A program made the position numbers and the translations under genes. From positions 88,793 to 152,792 of the forward strand of contig NZ_JAPZSU010000008.1 of assembly GCF_027531905.1 (NCBI RefSeq): a stretch of 64,000 bases of DNA, in the 5' to 3' direction. A model generated the notes under the pieces. That model saw only the letters and a program-made list of their open reading frames with translations, was not told where the DNA came from and searched no databases. This document shows positions 44,677-55,270 of the stretch, one piece after another. This stretch comes from Flavobacterium sp. (GTDB taxonomy: Bacteria; Bacteroidota; Bacteroidia; Flavobacteriales; Flavobacteriaceae). How positions within the stretch are numbered: the first letter of the stretch is position 1; every line of letters starts with the position of its first letter.

Positions 44677-44678
44677 GC

Positions 44679-44686
44679 TATCTTTG
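44679..44686 (+). promoter_or_regulatory. -7 element of the LysM gene
   Basis: TATCTTTG matches TAnnTTTG, 26 bp before the ATG. Confidence 0.45.
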
Positions 44687-44712
44687 GCGGTACTAATTTA
44701 TAATTTATTCGG

Positions 44713-46674
44713 ATGCACTATTATAGTAAGATTTGGTTTTGTGGGTTGTTTTTTATAGGAAGTTTGTTTGCTCAAGACAAAGCAACCACTCATAAAGTTG
44801 CTAAAGGTGAAACCATAGCGCAAATCGCTCAAAAGTACAAAGTAAGTCCCTACGACATCTATCAACTAAATCCAGATGCTCAAGCTGGAATCAGTCAAAA
44901 TACTGTTTTGTTAATCCCTAAAGCAGGAGCTAAAGTTCAGACTAAAACAGTGACAAGCTCAACGGTTATTTCTAAAAAAGTAACGCACGAGGTAGCGCCA
45001 AAAGAGACTTTATTCGGAATCCAAAAAAAGTATAATGTTACCGAAGCGGCTTTATTTAAAGCGAATCCTTTTTTAGAAAAAGACGGCTTGCAAATTGGTC
45101 AGACGCTTGTTATTCCAAATGGAGTTGCTAACAAAACTGCTACAGTAACTGCTGCTCCAAAAACTGTAACGCCCGTTTTTCATTTGGTACAACCTCAAGA
45201 AACCAAGTTTTCGATTGCCAAGAAATACAATATCACCATTGAAGAATTAGAGAAAAAAAATCCAGAAATTGTTGCAAATCTGCCTGTTGGTTTCAATTTG
45301 TTGATTAAAGGAAATCGTCCAAAAGAAACCAAAGAAATTCCTGTAAATGCTGACAAAAAAGAACTTACTGCAACTACTGTAAAAAAGGTAGTTCTGGCCG
45401 ATTTTCAAAATTATACAGTGAAATCAAAGGAGACTTTGTACAGTTTGACCAAAACTTCAGGTTTGTCACAAGAAGAGTTGATAGCTTTAAATCCTGAATT
45501 GAAAAATGGTGTTCAGGAAGGAATGCTGATTAAGTTGCCAGCAGCTATAAAACTGATAGCACAACCAGAAGTCAAAAAAGGAATTGTGCAGTTAAGCAAG
45601 CAAAATACAGCAGATAAAAAGAGGTTGGTCTTGCTGTTTCCTTTTAATATGGCAAAAATTGCCAATGACACCGTTAATTCAACCACTGAGCGTTTAAAGA
45701 AAGACAAGTTTTTGAATATGACGTTGGATTTCTACTCTGGTGCTTTGATTGCTATTGATTCAGCCAAGCAATTAGGAATTGATGTGGATGTTCAGGTATT
45801 TGATTCTCAAGAAACCAAAATGAGTTCTCAGGTTCCGTCATTAATCAAAAATAACAATATAGAAAGTGCACAAGTAGTTATTGGTCCGTTTTATCAAAAT
45901 AATGTTGAAAAAACAGCTGAATTGCTTAGTGGAACTGATGTTGCGGAAATTTCACCATTGTCAAAAGAGACAGGAAAGGCATTTTCAAATTTGTATCAAT
46001 CGATAGTTGCAGCCGATGTAATTAAAAATACTGCTTTTGATTTTATGAAAAGCAAGGAGGGTAATATAATTGCGGTTGTAGATAAGAAAAAAGAATCTGC
46101 AAGAAACTATTTTAACCAATTCCAAAAAGAGGTAAAAATTGCACCATTAACCCCTACAGGTGGTTTAAATGTTGAAGCTTTGAAAGGGTTGTTGGATAAA
46201 GAAAAAATGAATTATGTCATTTTGGAAACAGGAAGTACAATGATGATTAAATCTACAATTGCCACACTTTTAGGGGTTATGAAAACACACAAAGTGCAAT
46301 TGGTAACTTTAGAGCCTAATCCTACTTTGGATACGGATGAAATTTCATTTGCTAATTTGGTTAAATTAAAATTGATGTATCCTTCTGCAACACGTGAAAA
46401 TGAAACAGAAGAAGCTCGAATATTTGAACAAAAATACCGCAAAGAAAACAAAGTGTATCCAAGTTCATTTGCAACAAGAGGTTTTGACCTTACGTTTGAT
46501 ACACTAATGCGAATGGCTCAGGACAAAACGTTTCAAGAAACCATTGAAAGCGCTGCTACAGAACAAGTAGAAAACCGTTTTGAATATTATAAAAGAGAAG
46601 ACGGCGGCTATACGAATAAAGGCGTTTATATTTTGTATTACGATTCGGATATGACCATTAAACAAGCCAATTAG
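44713..46674 (+). CDS. LysM protein with periplasmic-binding-like C-terminal domain
   Basis: The product has 653 residues. The signal peptide ends GSLFAQ. Four LysM repeats follow (about 25-70, 90-135, 150-195, 230-275; e.g. THKVAKGETIAQIAQKYKVS, THEVAPKETLFGIQKKYNVT). The C-terminal half (about 300-640; RLVLLFPFNMAKIANDTVN, AQVVIGPFYQNNVEKTAELL) resembles a type I periplasmic-binding fold (Peripla_BP_6) without any permease nearby. LysM binds peptidoglycan, so a cell-wall-bound sensor or scaffold is likely. The gene follows guaA and precedes a DUF3820 gene by 8 bp, so it is probably in a shared transcript with that gene. Confidence 0.85.
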   Translation: MHYYSKIWFCGLFFIGSLFAQDKATTHKVAKGETIAQIAQKYKVSPYDIYQLNPDAQAGISQNTVLLIPKAGAKVQTKTVTSSTVISKKVTHEVAPKETLFGIQKKYNVTEAALFKANPFLEKDGLQIGQTLVIPNGVANKTATVTAAPKTVTPVFHLVQPQETKFSIAKKYNITIEELEKKNPEIVANLPVGFNLLIKGNRPKETKEIPVNADKKELTATTVKKVVLADFQNYTVKSKETLYSLTKTSGLSQEELIALNPELKNGVQEGMLIKLPAAIKLIAQPEVKKGIVQLSKQNTADKKRLVLLFPFNMAKIANDTVNSTTERLKKDKFLNMTLDFYSGALIAIDSAKQLGIDVDVQVFDSQETKMSSQVPSLIKNNNIESAQVVIGPFYQNNVEKTAELLSGTDVAEISPLSKETGKAFSNLYQSIVAADVIKNTAFDFMKSKEGNIIAVVDKKKESARNYFNQFQKEVKIAPLTPTGGLNVEALKGLLDKEKMNYVILETGSTMMIKSTIATLLGVMKTHKVQLVTLEPNPTLDTDEISFANLVKLKLMYPSATRENETEEARIFEQKYRKENKVYPSSFATRGFDLTFDTLMRMAQDKTFQETIESAATEQVENRFEYYKREDGGYTNKGVYILYYDSDMTIKQAN

Positions 46675-46682
46675 TTTTTATT

Positions 46683-46913
46683 TTGGATGAAAATCAAAAA
46701 CAATTAATTCAATTGGCACACACTAAAATGCCTTTTGGAAAATACGAAGGTTGGTATCTTATTGATATCCCTGAATATTATATCGTTTGGTACAGAAATA
46801 AAGGGTTTCCTAAAGGTGTTTTGGGCGAACAACTACAATTAATTTATGAGTTAAAAGCCAACGGATTAGAAGATTTAATTTGGAACATAAAAAAGAAATA
46901 CCCTAAACCATAA
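46683..46913 (+). CDS. DUF3820 family protein (TTG start)
   Basis: The product has 76 residues. MDENQKQLIQLAHTKMPFGK, LIDIPEYYIVWYRNKGFP and ELKANGLEDLIWNIKK match the DUF3820 family of small proteins. No in-frame ATG exists before residue 16, so the start appears to be TTG at 46683, which keeps the typical family length. Family function is unknown; some members lie beside exonuclease genes. The ATG at 46687 is out of frame. A long stem-loop terminator follows. Confidence 0.75.
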   Translation: MDENQKQLIQLAHTKMPFGKYEGWYLIDIPEYYIVWYRNKGFPKGVLGEQLQLIYELKANGLEDLIWNIKKKYPKP

Positions 46914-46917
46914 AAGT

Positions 46918-46978
46918 GACACCTCAGGAATTAGAGCAATACTTTAGCTAGTATTCTAAATCCTGAGGTGTCTTTTTT
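46918..46978 (+). terminator. long stem-loop terminator after DUF3820
   Basis: GACACCTCAGGAATTA pairs with TAAATCCTGAGGTGTC over about 16 bp with an inner AATACT/AGTATT pairing, followed by a T-run. Confidence 0.85.
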
Positions 46979-47020
46979 ATTGTGGTTAAATTCTAAAAAT
47001 CTCCCGAATGAAGCAGGTAA

Positions 47021-48700
<1,680 letters not shown>

Positions 48701-48789
48701 TACAATAGTTGTAACAAAGCATTTAAGTTGTATTCTAACACTAAACTGGAGTAAACTGCTTCAGTTTTGAATTTTGAACATAGATAATA

Positions 48790-50694
48790 ATGGAAGAAAA
48801 AAAGATTGACATTAATTCAATTATCGGTTTTATATTGATTTTTGGAATTTTGGTTTGGATTATGTACCAAAACCAACCCGATCCTAAAGTTGTTGCGGCA
48901 GAAAAAGCCCAAAAAGAATTGGTTTTAAAAGCTCAAAAAGCAAAAGAATTGGCAAATAAAGCAGTTGAAAAAGCAACTGTTGCTGTATCCACTGGCGATT
49001 CTACTCAATTAGTAGCTTTGCAAAAAACATTAGGAAATTTTGCTTATTCTGCGACTTTGCCTTCTGCAAAAAATGATTTTACTACGATTGAAAATGAAGT
49101 GATAAAATTAAAGATTGCTAATAAAGGTGGTTATATCGCTGAGGCAACTTTGAAAAACTTTGAAAAATTCAAAAAAGGTTCTGGTCAGTTGGTAGAATTG
49201 ATAAAAAACAATAATGCTAATTTGAATATTGTTTTGCAAACCAATGACAACCGAACTTTAAATACCAAAGACTTGTTTTTTGAGCCTACTTTAACGAAAA
49301 TAGGAGCGGATCAAGTGTTGTCTATGAAGTTAAAGTCAGGTCCAAATTCATTTTTGGAATATAAATACATAGTGAAGCCAAACGATTATATGATTGGTTT
49401 TGATGTGCGTTCTCAAGGTTTGAACCAAGTATTGAATACAGCTAAGCCTTTGGATTTAGAATGGGATTTGAAAGCTTTCAGAAATGAAAAAAGTATATCT
49501 TACGAAAATAAATACACTGAGATTTATTTTGAACACAAAGACGGTAAAGTTGATTACGCTGGCTTAGGTGCAAAAGAAGAAGAAACTCTTGAAAAACCTA
49601 CATTTATTGCTTTCAAACAGCATTTCTTTACTTCAATTTTAGTTTCTAAAACACCTTTTGAGAAAGCACAATTGGTTTCTACCAATCTTATGCACGATGA
49701 AAAAGTTGATACTACTTTTACAAAATCATTCAAAGCAAATTTACCTTTGGCTTTTACCAATGGTGAATTAGATTATAAATTAAACTGGTACTTAGGACCA
49801 TCTGATTACAAGACTTTAGCTAGTTACGATCAAAATCTAGAGAAAATCATCACTTTAGGTTGGGGAATCATCGGTTGGATTAATCGTTTTATCTTCGTGC
49901 CTTTATTTGGTTTCCTAGGTTCTTATATTGCTTATGGTATTGCGATTATTATTTTTACCATTTTAATCAAATTGGCCATGTCGCCTATTACTTTCAAATC
50001 GTTCTTGTCACAAGCAAAAATGAAAGTATTGCGTCCAGAAATTGCTGAATTGGGAGAGAAATACAAGAAAGACCCAATGAAAAAGCAACAAGAAACAATG
50101 AAATTGTATAACAAAGCGGGAGTCAATCCTATGGCGGGTTGTATACCAGCATTGATACAAATGCCTTTCTTGATGGCTTCGTTTCAGTTTTTTCCTTCAG
50201 CTTTTGAGTTAAGACAACAAAAGTTTTTATGGGCAGATGATTTGTCTTCTTTTGATGAAATTGTAAAATTACCGTTCCATATTCCATTGTATGGAGATCA
50301 TATTAGTTTGTTTCCAATTTTGGCAGCGATTGCAATTTTCTTCTATATGAAAATGACTTCAGGAGATCAACAAATGGCAGCACCACAACAAGAAGGTATG
50401 CCGGATATGGCCAAAATGATGAAGATTATGATCTATGTTTCGCCATTGATGATGTTGTTCTTCTTCAATAGTTATGGAGCAGGTTTGAGTTTGTATAACT
50501 TTATTTCCAACTTGGTTACTATTTTAATTATGTTGGTAATCAAAAGATATTTTATCGATGGAGATAAAATTCACGCTCAAATTCAAGAGAATAAATTAAA
50601 AGAGCCTAAAAAACAAGGAAGATTTCAACGCAAATTGCAAGAAGCAATGGAACAAGCTGAAGCTCAAAAAGCGGCTCAACAAAAGAAAAAATAA
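48790..50694 (+). CDS. yidC: membrane insertase YidC
   Basis: The product has 634 residues. Domains: N-terminal TM helix (about 7-27), a large periplasmic P1 domain (about 60-330), then five TM helices of the insertase core (about 355-600; FVPLFGFLGSYIAYGIAIII, SPITFKSFLSQAKMKVLRPE, NPMAGCIPALIQMPFL, MMLFFFNSYGAGLSLYN). The basic C-terminus ends in a Lys/Gln tail. It inserts and folds inner-membrane proteins with Sec. The length and P1 region fit the Bacteroidetes form. It follows pyrG closely and ends in a terminator. Confidence 0.97.
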   Translation: MEEKKIDINSIIGFILIFGILVWIMYQNQPDPKVVAAEKAQKELVLKAQKAKELANKAVEKATVAVSTGDSTQLVALQKTLGNFAYSATLPSAKNDFTTIENEVIKLKIANKGGYIAEATLKNFEKFKKGSGQLVELIKNNNANLNIVLQTNDNRTLNTKDLFFEPTLTKIGADQVLSMKLKSGPNSFLEYKYIVKPNDYMIGFDVRSQGLNQVLNTAKPLDLEWDLKAFRNEKSISYENKYTEIYFEHKDGKVDYAGLGAKEEETLEKPTFIAFKQHFFTSILVSKTPFEKAQLVSTNLMHDEKVDTTFTKSFKANLPLAFTNGELDYKLNWYLGPSDYKTLASYDQNLEKIITLGWGIIGWINRFIFVPLFGFLGSYIAYGIAIIIFTILIKLAMSPITFKSFLSQAKMKVLRPEIAELGEKYKKDPMKKQQETMKLYNKAGVNPMAGCIPALIQMPFLMASFQFFPSAFELRQQKFLWADDLSSFDEIVKLPFHIPLYGDHISLFPILAAIAIFFYMKMTSGDQQMAAPQQEGMPDMAKMMKIMIYVSPLMMLFFFNSYGAGLSLYNFISNLVTILIMLVIKRYFIDGDKIHAQIQENKLKEPKKQGRFQRKLQEAMEQAEAQKAAQQKKK

Positions 50695-50712
50695 TTTTTC
50701 AAATTTGAATTT

Positions 50713-50742
50713 AAAAACTTTCGCTTTTGGCGGAAGTTTTTT
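50713..50742 (+). terminator. terminator of yidC
   Basis: AAAACTTTCGC pairs with GCGGAAGTTTT (one wobble) around a TTTTG loop, T-run after. Confidence 0.8.
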
Positions 50743-50832
50743 GTTTAAAGTTAGTACTAATGATTTAAATTTTTCGTTTCTGTTACATTTACCGAGAAAA
50801 TAATATTAATAGTTTTATATAAATTTATCTAT

Positions 50833-51540
50833 ATGATTAAGAAAGGATGGCTTTTGGTTTTCTTTATGCAAATTACAGTTATGGTTGCTCAAAGCGCAAT
50901 AACTAATCAATTGGACAGTGAGGGGAAGAAAAATGGTCTATGGAGAGGGTATTACGAGGAATCAAAAAGACTGCGGTATGAAGGGACTTTTGTACACGGA
51001 AAAGAGGTAGGGGTTTTTAAATATTTTGACGATACAAAAGCAGCGGATGTAATTGCCACTAGAGAGTTTAACGAAAAAGACAATTCGGCGTATACTATTT
51101 TTTACAATCAAAATAAATTTAAGGTAAGTGAAGGTAAGGTGGTTAATAAACTATTTGAAGGAGAATGGATTTATTATCACTTCAATTCCAAAGCGGTAAT
51201 GGCCAAAGAGTTTTATAAAAACGGGAAATTAGCAGGATTGAAAACGGTTTATTTTCCTGATGGTAAAGTGGCTGAAGAGACACATTACGAAAACGGACTT
51301 AAGGAGGGTAGTTGCAAAATTTATTCGGATAAAGGGATAGTGCTAGAAGAAGCGGTCTATCAAAAAGGGCAGTATAATGGTCCTGCTATTTTTAGAGAGA
51401 CCAATGGTTTTATTGCTTCCAAAGGAAATTTTGTATTGGGTAAAAAAGAAGGGGTTTGGGAGTTTTACGAAAAAGATAAGTTAGTTAAAAAACGAAATAT
51501 GAGTTATCCAGAAGGTCTAAGCAAGCGTAAAAAGAATTAA
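50833..51540 (+). CDS. exported MORN-like repeat protein
   Basis: The product has 235 residues. The signal peptide ends VMVAQSA. MORN-type units follow: GKKNGLWRGYYEESKRLRYE, GTFVHGKEVGVFKYFDD, FYKNGKLAGLKTVYFPDGK, NGLKEGSCKIYSDKG and GKKEGVWEFYEKDK. These resemble the YwqK-type protein family. A toxin-antitoxin role, sometimes attached to that name, is not supported: no toxin gene is adjacent and the protein is exported. Function is unknown. Confidence 0.8.
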   Translation: MIKKGWLLVFFMQITVMVAQSAITNQLDSEGKKNGLWRGYYEESKRLRYEGTFVHGKEVGVFKYFDDTKAADVIATREFNEKDNSAYTIFYNQNKFKVSEGKVVNKLFEGEWIYYHFNSKAVMAKEFYKNGKLAGLKTVYFPDGKVAEETHYENGLKEGSCKIYSDKGIVLEEAVYQKGQYNGPAIFRETNGFIASKGNFVLGKKEGVWEFYEKDKLVKKRNMSYPEGLSKRKKN

Positions 51541-51575
51541 CTTTTGCTTAGATAATTTCTGTGCTAAATGTTTTG

Positions 51576-51583
51576 TAACTTTG
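51576..51583 (+). promoter_or_regulatory. -7 element of mnmA
   Basis: TAACTTTG followed by C matches TAnnTTTG, 25 bp before the ATG at 51609. Confidence 0.5.
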
Positions 51584-51608
51584 CACCCTATTTTTAAAAA
51601 GGGTTTTG

Positions 51609-52784
51609 ATGAAAAAGAGAGTAGTTGTTGGTTTATCTGGAGGTGTAGATTCTAGTGTTGCGGCTTATTTGTTGCAACAAGAAGGATATGAGGTTATTGG
51701 GCTATTTATGAAAAATTGGCACGATGACTCAGTAACGATATCCAATGAATGTCCTTGGTTGGAAGATAGCAACGATGCTTTATTGGTAGCCGAAAAATTA
51801 GGAATCCCTTTTCAAACGGTTGACCTTAGTGAACAATACCAAGAAAAGATTGTGGATTACATGTTTAGTGAATATGAGAAAGGACGTACTCCAAATCCTG
51901 ATGTATTGTGTAATCGCGAAATTAAATTTGCTGTTTTTTTAGAAATTGCTTTGAGTTTAGGAGCAGATTATGTGGCTACTGGACATTATTGCCAAAAGCG
52001 AACTACTGAAATAGACGGGAAACCCTTGTATCACCTTATCGCAGGTGCTGATAATAACAAAGACCAATCTTATTTTTTATGTCAATTGTCACAAGAACAG
52101 TTGGCTAAATCCTTGTTTCCAATTGGTGCATTAACGAAACCTCAGGTTCGTGAAATAGCAACTGAAATGGAATTGGTTACCGCAGAGAAAAAAGATTCTC
52201 AAGGACTTTGTTTTATTGGTAAAGTACGTTTGCCAGAGTTTTTACAACAAAAATTACAACCCAAAGAAGGTCAAATTATACAAATCGATAAAAATCATCC
52301 TGTTTATACTTCAACAGATGAATCTGAAACCTTAGCTTCTTTGTCTCATAAAATCACTTATACAACAGACATGGGCAAGGTAGTTGGAAAACACCAAGGC
52401 GCTCATTATTTTACAGTTGGGCAACGAAAAGGGCTTAATGTTGGTGGTACTACAGAGCCTTTGTTTGTTATCGCTACTGATGTGGTGACCAATACAATTT
52501 ACACAGGCTTGTCTAGTAATCATCCGGGATTGTTTAGAAGAGGATTGTTTATTGATGCCTCTGAGACGCATTGGATTCGTGCCGATTTAGCCTTGTCAGT
52601 GGGTGAGTCTAAAGAAGTAATGGCTAGAATTCGTTACCGTCAGCCGTTGCAAAAAGCCACGTTGCATCAAGAAGAAAAAGGAATGTATGTGATTTTTGAC
52701 GAACCACAATCGGCAATTACTGAAGGACAATTTGTAGCTTGGTACCAAGAGGATGAGTTGTTAGGTTCTGGGGTTATAGCTTGA
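51609..52784 (+). CDS. mnmA: tRNA-specific 2-thiouridylase
   Basis: The product has 391 residues. It adds sulfur at U34 of tRNA-Lys, -Glu and -Gln. The P-loop [17 protein letters not shown], the catalytic Cys in [12 protein letters not shown], the second Cys in [13 protein letters not shown] and the tRNA-binding end domain are intact. The ATG at 51609 was chosen; an in-frame TTG just before it adds one residue only. A -7 element lies 25 bp upstream. No tus relay gene is adjacent. Confidence 0.97.
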   Translation: MKKRVVVGLSGGVDSSVAAYLLQQEGYEVIGLFMKNWHDDSVTISNECPWLEDSNDALLVAEKLGIPFQTVDLSEQYQEKIVDYMFSEYEKGRTPNPDVLCNREIKFAVFLEIALSLGADYVATGHYCQKRTTEIDGKPLYHLIAGADNNKDQSYFLCQLSQEQLAKSLFPIGALTKPQVREIATEMELVTAEKKDSQGLCFIGKVRLPEFLQQKLQPKEGQIIQIDKNHPVYTSTDESETLASLSHKITYTTDMGKVVGKHQGAHYFTVGQRKGLNVGGTTEPLFVIATDVVTNTIYTGLSSNHPGLFRRGLFIDASETHWIRADLALSVGESKEVMARIRYRQPLQKATLHQEEKGMYVIFDEPQSAITEGQFVAWYQEDELLGSGVIA

Positions 52785-52868
52785 TTTTAGTGATAAATTT
52801 AATGTATTCAAATAGTTATTGATAAGTTTGTAGTATGTACTTGTAGTATTTATCTTTATTTATAAAAA

Positions 52869-53378
52869 ATGATCAAAATACAAAATACAACTATTGATGA
52901 TTTTAATTTTATTTGTCATCTTTTTGACGAAGCAATTCTTTATCAAAAGAATAAGGGATTTTCTGTTTGGAATGGATATGATATAGCAGTGTTAAAAGCT
53001 GATTTAGAAAAAAAGCTCCAATACAAAATTATTGAGGGAGATACTATTTTATGTGTTTTTAGTATTTGCTTTCAAGATTCTATTATTTGGCGTGAAAAAG
53101 AAAAAGAAGATGCAATTTATCTGCATAGAATTGTAGTCAATCCACTATATAGAGGACAAAAACAATTTGAGAAAATTCTTTTATGGGCTAAAGAATTTGC
53201 AAACAGCAAAAACTTAAGATACATAAGAATGGATACTTGGGGAGAAAATCAAAGTATTTTGGATTATTATATGAGCTATGGTTTTAAGTTTGTTGAGAAT
53301 TATACAACACCTTCTACTTTAAACTTGCCAATTCAACATAGAAATCTATATTTGGCATTACTTGAATACTCTATTTGA
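52869..53378 (+). CDS. GNAT-family N-acetyltransferase
   Basis: The product has 169 residues. It shows the GNAT fold (TTIDDFNFICHLFDEAILYQ, IYLHRIVVNPLYRGQKQFEK, NLRYIRMDTWGENQSILDYY, MSYGFKFVENY). The acetyl-CoA loop reads R-G-Q-K-Q, a slight departure from the usual R/Q-x-x-G-x-G/A. The substrate is unknown; no operon partner is obvious. No promoter of consensus form was noted. Confidence 0.82.
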   Translation: MIKIQNTTIDDFNFICHLFDEAILYQKNKGFSVWNGYDIAVLKADLEKKLQYKIIEGDTILCVFSICFQDSIIWREKEKEDAIYLHRIVVNPLYRGQKQFEKILLWAKEFANSKNLRYIRMDTWGENQSILDYYMSYGFKFVENYTTPSTLNLPIQHRNLYLALLEYSI

Positions 53379-53888
53379 AAGAAAAGTAGTTAAACAGTGC
53401 TTTATTAAATAAGTTTGATTCAATCACTTGTTGGAACTTACTTTTATTCTTTATTTTCTTTTTTACAATTATACCATAGGTTGAAATTCAAAAATGTGCT
53501 TATAGTTCGTCTAAATCAATCTTTTAATTGAAAGGTATTTTGGTTGTTTTATTTTTTAATTCTTTCTGAAAAGGAGTTGGTCTCGCCCTGATCGAAATGA
53601 AAACCCTCCTTTGGTACAACCGAATATTTTGCTTATGCTATCAAAGCTTCGTACTCACCCCCAGCCCCTCTCAAAAGGAGAGGGTAGCTATTAGCTCCTG
53701 TTAATGCTTTAGTAAAATTTGGTTGAGCCACAAGAGCTTGTAACAAAGAGTAGGATTTTGCTACTGAAAAGAATCGTCTAAAAAAGACCATTTTTTTTAA
53801 GTAAAATAAAAGGATTTTGGGAGTAATTATAAATTTTAAATATTTAATTTTGCACCTTAATAAAAATGTAGTATTAAGTCATTATATT
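53379..53888. other. repeat-bearing spacer before the acyltransferase gene
   Basis: About 500 bases with no supported gene. It carries a degenerate relative of the structured element (53585-53700), including CCCCCAGCCCCTCTC, seen also near 9070, and TAGCTCCTG at its end. The rest is AT-rich. Confidence 0.6.
53585..53700 (-). repeat. degenerate relative of the dispersed element
   Basis: It begins GCCCTGATCGAAATGAAAA and ends TAGCTCCTG, as the complement of copies elsewhere. The central hairpin is replaced by a segment with CCCCCAGCCCCTCTC, which suggests internal decay or insertion. Confidence 0.5.
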
Positions 53889-55151
53889 ATGGTAAAAGAT
53901 TTATTCGAAAGAATCCAAAACAATAAAGGCCCTTTAGGAAAATGGGCTTCTCAGGCAGAAGGGTATTTTGTTTTTCCAAAACTAGAAGGAGAATTGGGGC
54001 CAAGAATGCAATTTCAAGGAAAAAATATATTGAACTGGAGTTTGAACGACTATTTAGGCTTGGCAAATCATCCAGAAGTGCGTCAGGCAGATACAGATGC
54101 AGCCATTCAGTTTGGTGCAGCTTACCCAATGGGTGCGCGTATGATGAGTGGACACACAAAATATCACGAACAATTAGAACAAGAATTGGCTGCTTTTGTG
54201 ATGAAGGAATCGGCTTATTTATTGAATTTTGGTTACCAAGGAATCATGTCGGCCATTGATGCATTGGTGACTCGAAATGATATTATTGTATATGATGTAG
54301 ATGCACATGCGTGTATTATTGATGGGGTGCGTTTGCATAGCGGAAAACGTTTTACGTATAAGCACAATGATATAGAGAGCATGGAGAAAAACCTGCAACG
54401 TGCTACAAAAATGGCGACCGAAACGGGTGGTGGAATTTTGTTCATTACCGAAGGCGTTTTTGGAATGCGTGGGCAACAAGGTAAATTAAAAGAGATTGTA
54501 GCCTTGAAAGAGAAATACAATTTCCGTTTGCTAGTTGATGATGCACACGGTTTTGGAACGCTTGGAAAAACAGGAGCGGGAGCAGGTGAGGAGCAAGGTT
54601 GTCAAGATGGAATTGATGTTTATTTTTCTACGTTTGCTAAATCTATGGCTAATATTGGTGCTTTCTTGGCTGCCGATAAGGATATAATCGATTATTTGAA
54701 GTACAATTTGCGTTCACAAATGTTTGCTAAAGCGTTACCGATGATTCAAACGATTGGTTCATTGAAACGTTTGCAATTGTTACGCGAATCCTCTGCGATT
54801 AAAGATAAATTGTGGGTAAATGTAAATGCGTTGCAAAGCGGATTGAAAGAAAGAGGTTTCAATATTGGAGACACTAACACGTGTATTACCCCGGTTTACT
54901 TAGAAGGAAGTATTCCTGAAGCGATGGTGATGGTAAATGACTTGAGAGAAAACTACGGTATTTTCTTGTCGATTGTAGTTTATCCAGTAATCCCGAAAGG
55001 TATTATTTTATTGCGTATGATTCCAACAGCTTCTCATACTTTAGAAGATATTGCAGAAACCTTGGCGGCTTTCGAAGCGATTCGTGAGAAATTAGTTAAC
55101 GGTACGTATAAAGAAATTGCAGCACGCACTACAGTAGATATGGAAGCTTAA
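53889..55151 (+). CDS. alpha-oxoamine synthase (serine palmitoyltransferase or related)
   Basis: The product has 420 residues. It is a PLP enzyme of the alpha-oxoamine synthase family: NWSLNDYLGLANHPEVR, DVDAHACIIDGVRLHSGKR, VDDAHGFGTLGKTGAG and the PLP lysine in STFAKSMANIGAFLA. Members make 3-ketosphinganine (SPT), 2-amino-3-ketobutyrate (KBL) or, in flavobacteria, the sulfonolipid base from cysteate. A lipid role is favoured by the N-acyltransferase-like gene facing it downstream. The start at 53889 gives the typical MVKDLFERIQNNKG. Exact substrate is undecided. Confidence 0.8.
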   Translation: MVKDLFERIQNNKGPLGKWASQAEGYFVFPKLEGELGPRMQFQGKNILNWSLNDYLGLANHPEVRQADTDAAIQFGAAYPMGARMMSGHTKYHEQLEQELAAFVMKESAYLLNFGYQGIMSAIDALVTRNDIIVYDVDAHACIIDGVRLHSGKRFTYKHNDIESMEKNLQRATKMATETGGGILFITEGVFGMRGQQGKLKEIVALKEKYNFRLLVDDAHGFGTLGKTGAGAGEEQGCQDGIDVYFSTFAKSMANIGAFLAADKDIIDYLKYNLRSQMFAKALPMIQTIGSLKRLQLLRESSAIKDKLWVNVNALQSGLKERGFNIGDTNTCITPVYLEGSIPEAMVMVNDLRENYGIFLSIVVYPVIPKGIILLRMIPTASHTLEDIAETLAAFEAIREKLVNGTYKEIAARTTVDMEA

Positions 55152-55194
55152 CCTTTTAAGTATTCAGTTTACAGTTAGTAGTAGGCAGTTATAT

Positions 55195-55230
55195 AAAAAA
55201 TCCATTCGTTTTTGGCGAATGGATTTTTTT
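55195..55230. terminator. bidirectional terminator
   Basis: AAAAATCCATTCG pairs with CGAATGGATTTTT around TTTTTGG, between two convergent genes. Flanking AGTTAGTAG words recur around it. Confidence 0.9.
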
Positions 55231-55270
55231 GTTTTACTAAGGACTAAAAACTGTCTACTAACTACTTTTT

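Noticed and set aside
50833..51540. Antitoxin of a toxin-antitoxin pair
   Set aside because: The YwqK family name suggests it, but the protein is exported and no toxin gene is adjacent.
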